This document shows, piece by piece, positions 1 to 48,039 of a stretch of DNA of 64,000 bases. The stretch spans positions 85,522,511 through 85,586,510 of the forward strand of contig CM068832.1 of NCBI GenBank assembly GCA_028554795.2, read 5' to 3'. This DNA is from Sinohyriopsis cumingii. Taxonomy: Eukaryota > Mollusca > Bivalvia > Unionida > Unionidae. A program made the translations under genes and the position numbers. The notes beneath the pieces were generated by a model. That model did not search any database. It was not told where the DNA came from and saw nothing but the letters and a program-made list of their open reading frames with translations. The stretch's first letter is position 1. Each line of letters starts with the position of its first letter.

Positions 1-950
1 TTGCCTTTTAATGTTTAGATACTCACTGTGTGGGAGAGGTAAACTAAATTGATTTAATAAGCAAATGGGAAATGGACTATCTTTATCAAAATACATTTTA
101 GCATATTTATCCTATGGCTGCTACTTATATGATTTACATAATTTACTTTCTACTCAATTGTACAAAGACCAGACATATTCTGTAAAGCTTGATAAAATGA
201 CCCTTTCATCAGCGTCATAGACAGAAGATTCAAGCTGTTTAAAGCCTAATTCGTGCATTGATGGTTCCTTACAAAACGTTTTCCTTTAATTATCCGGATC
301 GTTTTACGCATTCCATGAAATGTAAAAGAAGCTATCCACGCTTTTCTTATATTTTTGATTTTATTAGTTCTGAAATGAATTGTCTCTGGAAATCTTGTAG
401 ACGCACACATTATTGTTAACAAGTATTTGGTGACTAGCTTGGTCGTAGGTTATTATGTTAAATTCTTCGTTAAATGCAGTAATTCGTTGCTGATGAATCA
501 TATATTATTTGAGCTGGCTTCTTTTCAAATTCACAAATTTGATCAACCTTTTTGGAAATATCACTTTTAAATTTTGGCCAACATAAATTCAAGGTTTTGT
601 TATATGCCTTTTTGACATATACATACATCTTTGGATCTTTGCACTAATACATGGTCTGATATGACAGTTACCATGCCTCTTCCTAAATGTCCTTATAATA
701 TAGACACCATATACGACATCTGATAAAAGTTTAGTCAAACGTTCTCATGTCATAATATCTCTTGAAACACAGATTAATAAATCACTAACGAACTGCCTAC
801 CTACTCACCTAAAACAGAAGTTCATCTTCAAATATATATGTCTGTATATCTAAGTAATCCACAATATACATGCGTGCCTATGGTAATATATACATCTTTC
901 AATACCTACCTACAATTTCGATTATAAATGTATGCATATTTGTTTAACAG
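1..950 (+). other. Gene A intron (partial), no feature seen
   Basis: AT-rich sequence with no open frame of note. From about 780 it aligns with 60537-60705 before the gene B exon 3, so it is the intron upstream of the gene A exon. Confidence 0.6.
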
Positions 951-32890
<31,940 letters not shown>

Positions 32891-33286
32891 AAACAGGTGA
32901 GCTGGAGCCTTGGGAACAGTAGTTTGCCTGCCATACTCGCGATTATAGGCTGTTAGTTTGAATTCTTGTTAGGCCAGGCATGATACGCAACGAAAAGCAA
33001 TTAATTGACCGGGAACATAACTATAAACGATAAAGCATTTCGCATGTTTATATTCCGTTAACCGTATAACAGGTACAAACCTTTTCTTTCTGAAAAATAT
33101 TTTAACACAAGAAACAAACTTTCGGCCATTATACCTGAAGTATGTTAGATTTAGTCCATTCGATGATGATTATGATGATGATAATTATTTTACACTCTTG
33201 GTGAAGTCAGGGGTATGAATTGAAAGCTCGCCCCATTCATTCAATAGATTAAGGTGACAGATTAAACCAGTTCTTTAATTTTGCAG

Positions 33287-33400
33287 GACCAAGCTACTAC
33301 AAGACTGTCCCAACCATGTATGAAAACGTTGAAGGACTTCCAAGCCGAATTAGAAATAAAAAACTGCCTTTGTACTTTAAGCCACATCAACTCATACTAA
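33287..33400 (+). other. Possible 3' UTR exon or alternative last exon of gene A
   Basis: An acceptor-like ttctttaattttgcag ends at 33286. It could take the donor-like gtgagc at 32897 (3' UTR intron) or the donor at 32551 (alternative end, in-frame until TAA at 33398). AATAAA lies at 33355-33360 and is the first one I find after the gene A stop. Neither the use of this exon nor its coding role is established. Confidence 0.3.
33355..33360 (+). promoter_or_regulatory. Candidate polyadenylation signal for gene A
   Basis: AATAAA, about 465 bp after the gene A stop codon; no earlier AATAAA was found downstream of the stop. It is inferred only, because AT-rich sequence produces this hexamer by chance. 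Confidence 0.3.
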
Positions 33401-33494
33401 AACACGTGTATGAATTCAATATATCTCTACCTTTACATTAATTTACGTTACTAATTGCAATTAGCACAATATTCAGAATGATACATAGATATAT

Positions 33495-33649
33495 AGAATC
33501 TATGTTGGGGTTTGGACCGAGACAAGGAAATATCAGTCAAAGGGTTACATTATTTGTCTCCCCACGAGACTTGCCGAGGGAGGGGATTATAATGTATCCC
33601 CCCCGACTGAGAATTTCATTGGCACGGTCCAAACCCCAACGTAGATTCT
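33495..33649. mobile_element. Foldback MITE, 155 bp
   Basis: The first 24 bases (starting agaatctatgttggggtttg) are the reverse complement of the last 24 with one mismatch. The internal arms also pair imperfectly for roughly 70 bases on each side around a central gggagggg-rich loop. No clear target duplication was found. It is just downstream of gene A. Confidence 0.82.
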
Positions 33650-36490
<2,841 letters not shown>

Positions 36491-39400
36491 TACAACCGAG
36501 TACAATGGATAGAGTTTGTTCGTATATCAGACAGGCAAAACGAAATAAATGACTCCACCATGCTTCAATTTACCTAGCATCGCACTTATGGGGTTCAGAT
36601 CACTGATTCATTTACCGTATATAATACTTGTTAGCGTTTAAACAAATAAAACTTTCTGCCCTAAATGATCCAATAGACAACGCAACTACTTCTGTATGTC
36701 ATCCAAAACGTTTTGATAAGCAGGTCAATGAGCGGGTAAGACTAGAAGCTACATTAATAATGTTTTGTACCCGATATATGCAAAACAAATTTGACCGGAC
36801 ACAAGAAAATTATGTACCTGCATAACATATATAAGTGTAAGATTCTTATCATGTTTGCTTTGAAGAAGATTTGAAAAAGATTAGGAAACAGTTGTAAACA
36901 TTGTAAGACGTCCCTTATACATCATAAGAATTTTTCTGATTTTGAAAGCCCACACATGAAGACAGTCATGTGATCAATTGTGGAGGATCTCTGGCAGATT
37001 TGAAATAGAGGATGCACACTCCTGTGGTCGCCTATATATAGATGGACAAATAACTTGCAAGATATTTGTATTCTTTTCACCTCGACCTATTTAAACATTA
37101 AAAGCCAATCGCTATCTTTTATGTGTCATTGTTACGGACAGTATATCAAGTCGTTACGAAAACTTATTTATAATGTAAAAAGTAGCACTCCGTATGTGCA
37201 ATTCACGGGCAATTTTATTGCATTAGCTGATAAATGAATAGCTCATATACATGACCAGATGAATAGGTACTCTAATTTTGATTAACGTACCATAAAACAG
37301 GTTTCCAAATTACATGCATAATATTGTTTTAATGAGCCCTGGGAAAATACAGAGCATTATGTGTTATTTTGTTTGGCCAACATCAATGAAATTCGGTATG
37401 CAGCAGCAAGATGTGCAACACGTTATCTGAATGTATGTCCCAAATTATGATGGAGCACGTTAAATTACAATTTAAGATAAGAAATATGCAATCATTGGCA
37501 ATACACGAAAGCGCATAAAAGTGGCACAATGGACGAACGAATCACAAATTAAATAACCATATTCATAATGGTTCAAAATATTGATGGAATATATTTCTTA
37601 TAACTTGCGTTTTGGTTGTTGGCTCCAAACTATATGAATCATTTGTCACTGTTGCTCTGTGATTACAACAATCGAACCTATTAGTATTACTTTATTGAAC
37701 AAAACTTTTCAATGCAATACATTTGTTGTATTAGCTGTTAAAGAAATCATACCATAGGCAGATGATAAAGGCCAGCTGATGATTCCTGGCAGTTCCACTG
37801 TTTCTTATATAACTCACTGACACACATATTCTCCAACAGTGTCCATGTCTTTTTTATGTTCCTATTATGGAATCAGTGGAATAAACTTTGTGATTTACTG
37901 GTACATATTAGCCTCTACCACCATCACCACTATCTCATAAAGATGAACCAGGTATTACGCATTTGACGTAGACTTCAACCTAAAAGAGCTTATTGAACGT
38001 AATGATTTTTCTGAATGATACTTCTTCAAGGCTTACTTTGTATTTATTTTAATAATTCATCTTTTGGACCTTTTTGCATTGATAGGTTTGCGCCTGATAT
38101 TTCCTAGAAGCTAATTTTATATTGATCTTAGCAATGCAGCTTTTAAGCCCATTTCATTGAGTACCTTGTAGTACATTTCAATTTCGCTTTGCAGCACTTA
38201 TTATTTTTTTGAAATGTCTAATTTTATCGGCTGTCTCTCATACATTTCTAAGTCAATATTTATATAAGTAAGGTTCATTAACTTCCATATAACCCCGCTG
38301 TTGACATGACACTTTCATTGTAATTAATGTATTAGACATATAATTCTTAATTGTTTTCGGTATGTATTTATAAGCCTCTTCCTGTATAGCTCGCGCGTTC
38401 AATGATTTATAATTAATTGAAGTTTACTATTTTTAAGAGGTGTTAAATATTGCCTGTCTACGGGAATGTCCACTACTATCGATTAAACATTACACGGACA
38501 TCACACTATTTTGTATTCTTCTGTTGAATTTAACTAGCACAACAACATCAAACATGCTAGTTTAATGATGTAGTATGATAAATGTTTTCATTGGCTTCCA
38601 ATTTCTGACATCTTAATTCCAACTCCACCATTGTTTTTGTGCTATATTTGTATGTTCTGAATCACTTTAATGGGACATTCTTTAATTCAATTGTATTTCG
38701 TCTATGAGTTGTCCTTGATCAAAATAGTATTCGTATAGGCACATAGTTGCGTATTTAATTACTACATTGTTAGTTAATGATGACAAACTGATCATTACAC
38801 AATTGCATCACTCATTACATCTGTTATGTCATTATCCTTATAAATATCATCAAATTTGTGATCAAATTTATCACGAAAATCACAATTCTCACACTCCTGT
38901 GAGACACATTCTTCAGTCATTTAACACTATTTAACTGGATCAAAACAATTGGAAAAGGAATTCAGATTTACAGACTACAATTAAAATCATCACTTCAGTA
39001 CAATAAATGAATGATGAAGTAAGTGACAGCATCGAATAGAATAAAAGCAGTAATTAAAAATTAAAGTTATTAGATAATATCTGATAGTCATTTTAAAATG
39101 ATAAGGAGTTGGATTCAATGAGGAAGCTGGTGAAATAAAAATTGAAGATAATTCAGTTGCACATAAAACACCAAAGAATGTGATTTTAGAAAAACCAAGA
39201 TCCTTCGCGAGCTAAACACATTTACCATTTAACAGTTCCTTTCAGTCGGCGTAGGGATGATAATATAATATGCTTAAGGATACTACGAGGTAAAATGATC
39301 AAAGTAACTTAATAATTATTTCATTCAGTCCATAGATAATATCATTCAAACAGCATATCTTTTGCGGTGCTTTTCCGACGCTCGTTACATTTATTTAGTC

Positions 39401-40828
39401 TTTTAACGAAATTAAGAAAGATACAAATAAAGAGAACTCTGCAAAAGTATACGTAATATTTAGAAGAAACGTTTTCATTGTTTAAATGTAGAGCATCTAG
39501 TGGAACAGCTGACGATACAGTTAGTTAAGGAGTTACATCAATAGCTAGGAACATTAATATTTCTCTAGTGCTTACAGTATGAAATAAAATGCCGTAAAAC
39601 ATAACGAGATAGTAATGTTTGCAATAAATAAGTTGAGCCCAATCAATGATATCCTAAGTAAATGAGAATGAAATAAGGCATGATGAGTTTATGAAACAAG
39701 TGAAAATTTGTTGGCCAGTCCTAATAATTATGAAGCGTCCATATCTACATATATAAAAAGAGAGACAGACATACAGGTGGGCAGACACACAGACACAGAT
39801 ATACAAAGATAGATAAAGAGACAGTTCATGCTGGGTGGTAGGTGGGTAATTTCATGTTTTCTTGAAAGGGATATGGGCTTCTGACATGTATATGGGATTT
39901 TATTAGATTTGGAAACAATGTTGCTTCTAATGATTTCACTCTGAATTTAATTTATACAAGCTTAACTTCATATAGCTACAAACGTGTTTGCAAAATTTAG
40001 GTATCTCCCGTGGATCAAGCAAGTTTATTTTGATCATGAGTTGTTCAATTTGGTCGTTGTTCGCAATACCGTGTGTATGATTGTTCCATGAGTACGCAAG
40101 ATTTAGACATAATTGGACTGGTGTTAGAGCAAGTATATTTTGAGCGTTTCTGATTTTTCACTGATAATTAAAGTTGTGAAAGGGAGTTAAAACATTCTGG
40201 ATGTCGGCGGTAGGTAAACAAGGTGATTCTAATTTATACTGTACATTTCAAAAATGACATGGTAAATAAACGCGAAATATATATAGAATATGTCATGCTG
40301 ATGAGTTGAAATATACAGATAGTTCTTATTAATAATTTTGCGTAAAACACTTGGTATTTGTACTTTAAATATATCATATATGTCCCAGTTTTACTTATTA
40401 CTTTAACTATTTAATAGAACAGCGGTTGGCATAATGTAGTAAGGCGTGGTTTATGAGAAAACTTGTCAGAAGTACCCTGTGCGTTGTTAGATCCGCCTAA
40501 TATAATTCTCCTCCAAATATAATGTCCATGATGTATAGTCTAACATGTGTTGAGCAATGGAGTTAACACAAACAGCAATATCAATTATAAGTTTCTGCGT
40601 TTAACTTTCATGATTAAAGAGCGATCAAAACATGCAAATCGTTTCTAGAAGGCATATTTTCTGATGTATTGTCAAGACGTCTTTCAAACTCAGCACTTAT
40701 TTAATGTACAGTCTTGATGTGTATATAATGGGAAGATCGTAATGTTACTTTGTCAAAATATGCAATTATGTAAAACTGTTCTGCTAAACGATTACAATTT
40801 GTATTTGAACATTACGTTTTATTCACAG
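36491..40828. other. Intergenic, no gene seen
   Basis: AT-rich sequence with a GACA/GATA-like purine run near 39755-39825. No coding motif recognised. Confidence 0.5.
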
Positions 40829-40977
40829 TTCAAGACTAGTGTAATATCTCAATACATGAAACATGCATGCTTCACAAAAGGTTCTGATGAGCACATACGC
40901 TCAAGGCCTTTAGTCATTTACAGTTGGATGAGACCTGTTTTAAAATATCTCCTCCAAGTGAACACAGAAAATAGTTT
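40829..40977 (+). other. Exon-like open segment, unidentified
   Basis: It is bounded by an acceptor-like ttttattcacag and a perfect donor gtaagt, is open for 149 nt (phase 0 to 2), and encodes FKTSVISQYMKHACFTKGSD and onward. No partner exon or family was found, and chance is likely in this AT-rich region. Confidence 0.18.
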
Positions 40978-41049
40978 GTAAGTACGTGAATGATTATACA
41001 CTTAAACATTTGATTCTGGATCGAATATATAGCCATTGTAGAGTAAAAC

Positions 41050-42885
41050 GCATGGGGATATGTGTTTTGATCCTAGGTACTATAAGGAGGATCCACATAG
41101 CAGTATTTTAACTTTTTGAAGTGTCTGCAGTAGCTGTTGAGACAAGCCAGACCGAATTGAGTTAAACAAATCTAGTCTTGAAATTATTAACGAAAACATG
41201 AGTATTTCATTGGCATTAGGTAAAAGATATTTGCGAATGGAGCTGATGGGTCTCAGCTCAAGATATGCAGCCTTGCATACGTTCATCACATGTTGATACA
41301 ATGTGAGTGTACAGTCGAGAGTTACACCTAGGTTTAGTACTGACTGTGAATTTAATCTTGGTGTTGCAGATACTCATTTCGTGACATAAATGATGTGATG
41401 ACACTGTCTTTTTGTCGTAATCAAGATGTCTTCAGTTTTATCATCATTCATCTGCAGCTTCTTACATGTCATTCATAATTTGACATCAGACATGCACCTG
41501 TCTACACCTTGGCTGGTGGCATCGATTTCATTTGGGTGGCTAAATTTGTATAGTTTGGTGTGATCAGCATACAGTTGGTGAGACACTGGATGAAGATCTG
41601 TGACACCTGAGAGCGGATGAGTGTATGGAATGGAGAGAACAGGTGCAACAACTGACCCTTGTGGAACACCAAAACATAGATCAAACGGACTGGAGTGTAT
41701 TCCATTTGCAGGCACAATTTGTGTTATGTTGACCAAGTAGGACTTGAACCATAGTACGGCTGTATCACGAATGCCAAATAAATGCTAGTGACGGTGCAGT
41801 AACATGTGATGGTCTATCGTGTGAAATTGTACATACAAATGAAGGTGGTGAGGCCTGTAATAATTCCATATATCCATTGCAGAGAGAAGGACCCTAACTA
41901 CTGTCGAACAAGTAGTTTGAGTCTTGTGGCACGGGCGAATTGTATACGGCACATTGCCAAGATTTAATTCTGATGGGTTACATTGTGGGATAGGACAACA
42001 TTTTCGAAGATGTTTTATATGAATGGGAGATTATAAACTGGGCGGTAGTTCTTTAAATCGTCATGGTGGAGTGCTATTTTCTTCACCAGAGACATTACAG
42101 TGGCAGTTTTGAAACATTATGCAAGTCCCCGGATGAGAGAGAGGTCTTAAAAACATTAGCTAATGAAGGCAATCTTTAATCTAAGCACTTAAGCGGCAGT
42201 GATATTGAAATTGGGTCAAGTTCACATGACGTTGGTGCACTCATCATCACGATTGTAATGACTAAATCCATAGGGCCAGGCTCAAATGTTTCTGAAGGTT
42301 TCCGCTGAAATTCTGTGTCGAAACTATGGTGACGACGAGTTAATTTAAATGGTATTGTATGACTCATATATAACGGTTAGTATGTTGTCACCGAAGACAT
42401 TTGCAAACAGTTCCAGAAGGTCGACAGGAGAGAAGGTTAATAATCCGGAAGAGCTATTTGTAGCTAGAGCTTTCCGCTGCACGGAATATGTCACGTTCTT
42501 CTTAGAAGCTTTATAGATTTGCGTATGAATAGTGAGTCTGGTGGAACACCAAGGCCTCCTTTAGCAGTGCCAACCTGGTCCATGACACGGCTGTACCATG
42601 GAAAACACATTTGACTTGATACTCTGCGTTTAGTTGCTGGGGGAGATTTGTCAAGCATTGAACGCAGGCAGTTATCAAGTTGTTCTTTTGTAGGAGTTAA
42701 GGAAGTCGTTAGGTTTGTTTGGATGTCTTGCAGTAGTTTGGATCGATTAATCATACGGAGGATTCACATAGTAGCATATCAAGGTGGAGTGTTCGGGACT
42801 AATACGTCAAGATGGGATATATTGCAGAGGTGATCTGATGCAAACTCGTTGGATACCAGGGTGAACCGTAGAATAGTATCGTCAT
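41050..42885 (-). mobile_element. CR1/L2-like LINE, 5'-truncated, minus strand
   Basis: On the minus strand, in order: endonuclease tail (SNEFASDHL), INRSKLLQDIQTNLT, a SCELDPIS block, FGVPQGSVVAPVLSIPYTHP, HQLYADHTKLYKF (the YADD motif reads YADH), KKLQMNDDKTE, LGVTLDCTLTLYQHVMN and ISRLDLFNSIRSGLS. The order and words match CR1/L2-type LINE ORF2. Only the endonuclease end remains, the catalytic YADD is altered, and the frame shifts several times, so it is dead. It lies between the two protease genes. Confidence 0.9.
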
Positions 42886-43576
42886 ATATCAATCAAAAGC
42901 ATACACTAACTGTAAATGCACTATCAAGACAATGATGATGGATATTGAATAAGTATACGTATGTTTACATTCATGTCTTATTAATATGCATGTTCACTGA
43001 TGATTAATGATTAAATGCTCGACAGGTGAAAACAGACGTTCATATTAATTAACAGTAAGATATAAAAATACATGAGTCACAATACATTGTGAGTAACACA
43101 TTGATCATTTACAACTGAAGGATGTCTGCAGTTGAGGCAATTATCAAAGTACAAATATATGTTTGGCGTGAACTGTTCATATGCTTTAAATGATCACGAA
43201 TTTTCTAACCAGGTCTTTGTTAGGTGGTTATTGACAGAATATATTTGCAAAGTAGCACAGAAAGTTAAAGGATATGTGTTTTCGTTAATTCCACAATGGC
43301 ATCGTCTTTGGTGAATGATTCAAGCTAATGTCTGAGTGGGGCATATCTATGTAGTATTTCCAAATTGTGTGACTGAGATTTCCGTTGTTGAAATTAGAGA
43401 CTGTTAAAATATACTTACACACTATCATGTAGATTGCGGACTCAGAGTAATATGAAACATGCTATTAGTGTCAATAATTTATGTTAAAGTTCTTTTGAAA
43501 AAAGTATGCAAGGCAATCCCATCAGTTTTTGAAACTCCGGTAAAATAGACTTTTGACTTTTGATTCATATATTTTC

Positions 43577-43636
<60 letters not shown>

Positions 43637-44572
43637 TTGAGAGATAAATACTTTCTGGTTTTCTTGTCGGTCTTCACAAATACGAATGGTTAAATGGAGT
43701 TACAAATGATTATGTACGTGCGGAAGAGAATGAGGAAAAATGTTGCTGTGTTTGCATATCTGTCACAAATGGTAATTATGTATTTTCAGAAAAGAAATGC
43801 TAGTGAAATATTATATTGGTTAATCCATTATTTCAATACATTAAATATTTGTTTTGCCAAATATGGTGCAATTGAACTACTTAAAAATGTATTCCCGATT
43901 TGGCAATATTATCACATCATTATCCCAATTGATTTCAGGAAGAGCACGGGTGGTGGGGTGGCAGGGTGATTCCAAGCTTTTGTTACTACTGATAAATGAT
44001 ATTTATCCTCTTTCCTCGTTAGCTCAAGCTTGGGGCTCAGAAAATGTAGGTATATGATGAACCTGCCATTAGTTTCCAGTTTGTCCTGATATGAATATGT
44101 TATCATATCTAATCAAGGCATTTCACAACAGTTCCTGTTTTTCAAACAATGTCACTACATGTACTAAAAGTGAACTCTGCGTCTGCACGTGAAAAGAATA
44201 GACGTCTATATGTAAGCAACCAACAAACGTAGCTAATCATTCTTATTTTCCATTTTCCTGTAAATCATGGATGTATCACTTAGAGCATTATCGATATTTT
44301 GGTGCCTTTATCCAGGGATACATCATAACACGAGATCTAGTCAAGTAGGATACTTTGATATTTGATGATAGTGTTATAGCCCTTGTGCAAATTGTGATGT
44401 ACGCTGTACTCTATCTTACTACTGTTCTATTTCATTTCTTTGCCTGATAAATAGCTCCTACCATCTCAGAATACACAATTTCATTTATCATTAAGACATT
44501 GGTGCGCATGCAAAGGTCTCTAACAATAGTGACAATATACTCAAGGTGTTATAGATAAGAACATAAACCTCG
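42886..44572. other. Intergenic, AT microsatellite at 43580-43633
   Basis: The AT array is the only structure seen; open frames around 43700-44060 have no recognisable motif. Confidence 0.55.
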
Positions 44573-44846
44573 ACCGCTCCGGTGGCCTAGTAGTTAGAGA
44601 GTCCGCCTTGGCCAAGTCACATCAAAGACTAAAAAAAATGGCATTAATAGCTGCCTCGCTTTCCGCTCAGCATTAACAGGTTAATGTTAGGACTGGTCAG
44701 CCTGGCGTCAGGATTATGTCGGTTGGACATCATGCTACATGTCTGCGGCATGATGACCCAGTGCTAGACATCACTATAAACTGCCACACTGCAGACATCG
44801 TAGCTGTGTGACTGAAAACTTGATAAAGCTTCGTTAAAAATCCATA

Positions 44847-44852
<6 letters not shown>
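44573..44852 (+). mobile_element. tRNA-derived SINE, copy 3, head deletion
   Basis: Starts ccgctccggtggcctagt with box A present, but about 33 bases containing box B are missing, so the head jumps from gtccgccttgg to ccaagtcac. The body is otherwise well matched and runs into a CA repeat. It could not be transcribed by RNA polymerase III in the usual way. Confidence 0.82.

Positions 44853-44897
<45 letters not shown>
44848..44897 (+). repeat. (CA)n microsatellite at SINE 3' end
   Basis: About 25 CA units starting exactly at the SINE copy 3 terminus. Confidence 0.93.
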
Positions 44898-44901
<4 letters not shown>

Positions 44902-45958
44902 CCCCTAAACCTTATAACTTCATGCTTTTCATGCATACGTCAAAACTAAATGTAAATTTCTTTTTCTTTTCTTTTGATGGTTGGTCACAAAAATATTAAC
45001 TGGTGAAATATTGTTTTACGCATTTTGTAGTTAATGTAATTTAATCGAGGTACCGTTGTAAGTTGCAGTTAATTACTTTACTTGTATAATCAAAGTTGTG
45101 TAAGTTCCAAAGTGAGAACATGAATCTTGAGAACAATGGGCAAGATGGATTAAAGAGACATCTAGAATTAACGTAGATACTAGTGTTTAAGCTTAAAAAA
45201 CCATGTGTTTATTGTGGATTAGAATCAATGAGATGAGTCAAGGTTATTACTTGACTACGTGACGTGAAGCACGTGTTCTCATTCGTAAATAAACTTCACA
45301 TTTTTTCTTGAATGCTGAACTATTTACCCCATCCGGGAATTTGTTTTGCGTTTTAGTTAGTCTTATAACTGGTGTTATTATAAGAAAACGATCAATCGTG
45401 TCTTAACACTTGAGACGTCAAGCTGTTTTGAGTTGTGACCAGTTTGTGGCTGAAAGTTTATTTTTGTTTCAAATTAATGAATTCAAGAGATTGTTTTACC
45501 GTGTAATACTAAAGTACTTTAAATTAAATCTTGGACAAAGACATTTACCGGAATTTACACGGGTATCAAAAACACAAGATTTACTGCCATTCAACAAGAG
45601 CATGTTGACACATCAGTACAACGCTGAATAATGCATACATCATCGCCTTCCATCTTGTATTTTCATTCGGTTTGTACAGTTATTCACTTAGAACTTTCGT
45701 TGATAGGATTTGTGTTTTATAACTCTTTTATTACAATTCGGATTTAATTCAAAATATTGTAAGTTATATTCTTTTTTACTTTGTAGTCTAGGTAAATAAC
45801 TTATTTGCTAAATTAAGAAAGCTTGTTGTCTTCACTCGTTTCTGTTCCTTATTTCAGGGGAAAAACTCGTAACAGAAACTTGGGATACCGTTCATAGGAT
45901 ACGATTTTTGGCTGAAATAATTCAAACAACTTTTGTTGCATCAACATGATGTTTTAAA

Positions 45959-47640
45959 ATGAAACCAAACGTGAAAATCATTCTTAGAAATTCTACCCAG
46001 GAGCAGTTCATCTGTTTGACAAAACGTGAATTAATTCAACTTGCCCGAAAATATGATTTTCAGAGGCAAAAGCTTATTTAACGAAGCAAGAAATAAAATA
46101 TTTTGGGACCAGTATTTGGTGGAAAACAATGTCTTTGATAAGATTACTTTGCATTTGATCATTACATCTGTATCAGAATCTGACATGAAAGTAAAGGAAT
46201 TAAAATACAGATACATGATGGATTTAGAGTTAAGAAGGCTTGAACTTGAAAAGACAAAAAGGGGCGAAATGCAGTTGCAATTGGAGAAAGAGGTGAGAGA
46301 TAGACAAGTGCACTTAGAATTGTAGAAAGAGGAGAGAGAGAATGATGCAAATGAAAAGAGAAAAGGAATTAAAAGAATTTCATCTGAGAATAAAAGAATT
46401 AGAGCTGGAAAGTAAAAAGAACATTCCCACATTGGATTCAATTTCAAATTTTGATGTTGCTAAGAGCGTTAGATCAGTTATCCCATATAGAGGAAAAGAT
46501 GAAGACACATATTTTCCTTAGTTTGAAATAATTGCTAAAAACTGAAATGGACATTGTAGCATTGGACTCAATAACACTGTGCACCTTTCGGCAAAACCCG
46601 ATAAATGTGTGTACCTCTGTCATTACATCAGAGTGCTAAATATGTTCTGGTGAAGGAATGCATATTAAAGGGTTATAGGTTACTGATGATGCATATCGAC
46701 TAGAATTAAGGAACTATACAAATGAAGCCGGAGAAACTCGTGTCGATGTGCATGAGAAAAAGAGCAGTTATTTCATATGTGGTGCTTAGCCACGAAAGTT
46801 GGACAAGATGATGAATATTTCTGACAACTCGTATTACTTGAAGAGTTCAAGACCTGTGCACATACTGAAAGTAAGACTTCTCTTGATGAGCATAAAGTCG
46901 AATCCTTGAGAAATGCTGTTCGTGCTGCTGAGGAGTATTCCTGAGCTCATAAACTTTCTTTTAAAAGCAAGTCTTCTAATCAGCCTTTACCTGGTATATT
47001 CTTATTTCCGCCTAATACAAGCCATTTCATATATCAATCTAGCACAACTGTTAGAAATCAAGTGCCGGATAAGAAATATCAGAATTCATGATTGCTTCCA
47101 ATGTGTACCAACTGTAAGAAGAAAGGACACGTTATTTCTGATAGCTACAAATTGAAATATAAGGAACACATTCAAAATAAACCTATTCCAAATTCTCTTT
47201 TTTCTAAGAGGCCATGTACAGGGTCATGTATTTTTAAAGCAAAAATACATTTGTTGGGTCTAGTAAAGCATATTCTGATTTTATTATTAACAGTAATAAA
47301 CCATTCATGTCGAAGGGTTCTATATCACTGTTTGGTGATTCGGCCAATACAATTTTAAGGGACAAGGAAGCTTCTCAGAGTCTTTTATTATCAGGCTCTT
47401 TGCCCTTTGATGAGAACTCTTTTTCTAATGAGAATGTTCTCATTCAGGTAATAGAGTGAGGCCTTTTAAATGTTCCTATCCATTGCATCAATGTGTCATG
47501 AGACGTTGTTTCAGGATCCGTGACAGTCGGAAGAGTGTATTCTTCATCCGTTGCGGGTATTCATTTACTACTAGGCAATAAGTGAGCTGGAGATATGGTA
47601 GTGGTTACCCGATTCGTAACTGACAAAGAAAAATTGAAAT
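45959..47640 (+). mobile_element. Ty3/Gypsy fossil (gag and protease parts)
   Basis: In order on the plus strand: a charged Glu/Arg-rich coiled gag N-terminus, a capsid-like stretch of the kind seen in animal Ty3/Gypsy elements, a CCHC zinc-knuckle-like region (TNCKKKGHVISD) and an aspartic-protease-like region (around ILRDKEASQSLLL). The reverse transcriptase, RNase H and integrase parts are not seen, nor are recognisable long terminal repeats. It is broken in many places, about half a dozen or more, and looks old. It lies between genes A and B. Confidence 0.82.
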
Positions 47641-48039
47641 AGTTTAAACAATTCACTAAATAAGCTAAACTTGTTTTAATAAAATGGGTTAGGAAAAATA
47701 CAACAGAAACATAGAAAATATCGGTAAATACCTTATCAACTAAAACATCAAAGTTTTCTTACTTGCCATTAAAAGAAATATCATAAAAGGTTTCATACAT
47801 TTTAATCGGGTTTCAGATTAGTAGTTTCAACTAATAATGTCTGATAACGTTTAACCACATTAAGTTTAGAAGCGAAAAGAGTTCACAAAGCTTGCAAAGA
47901 CAACCGTTAGTCAAGAATGCAATACAACTACCACTGCTATGCTCCAGAAGTTTTCTACTTTGAATGCTCTTTACTCTGACAACTATTTGAAGGTAACCTG
48001 AAGATAACTGCAATACATTTGTTCAGTTAGCATGCGTTA
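47641..48039. other. Intergenic, no feature seen
   Basis: AT-rich, nothing recognised. Confidence 0.5.
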
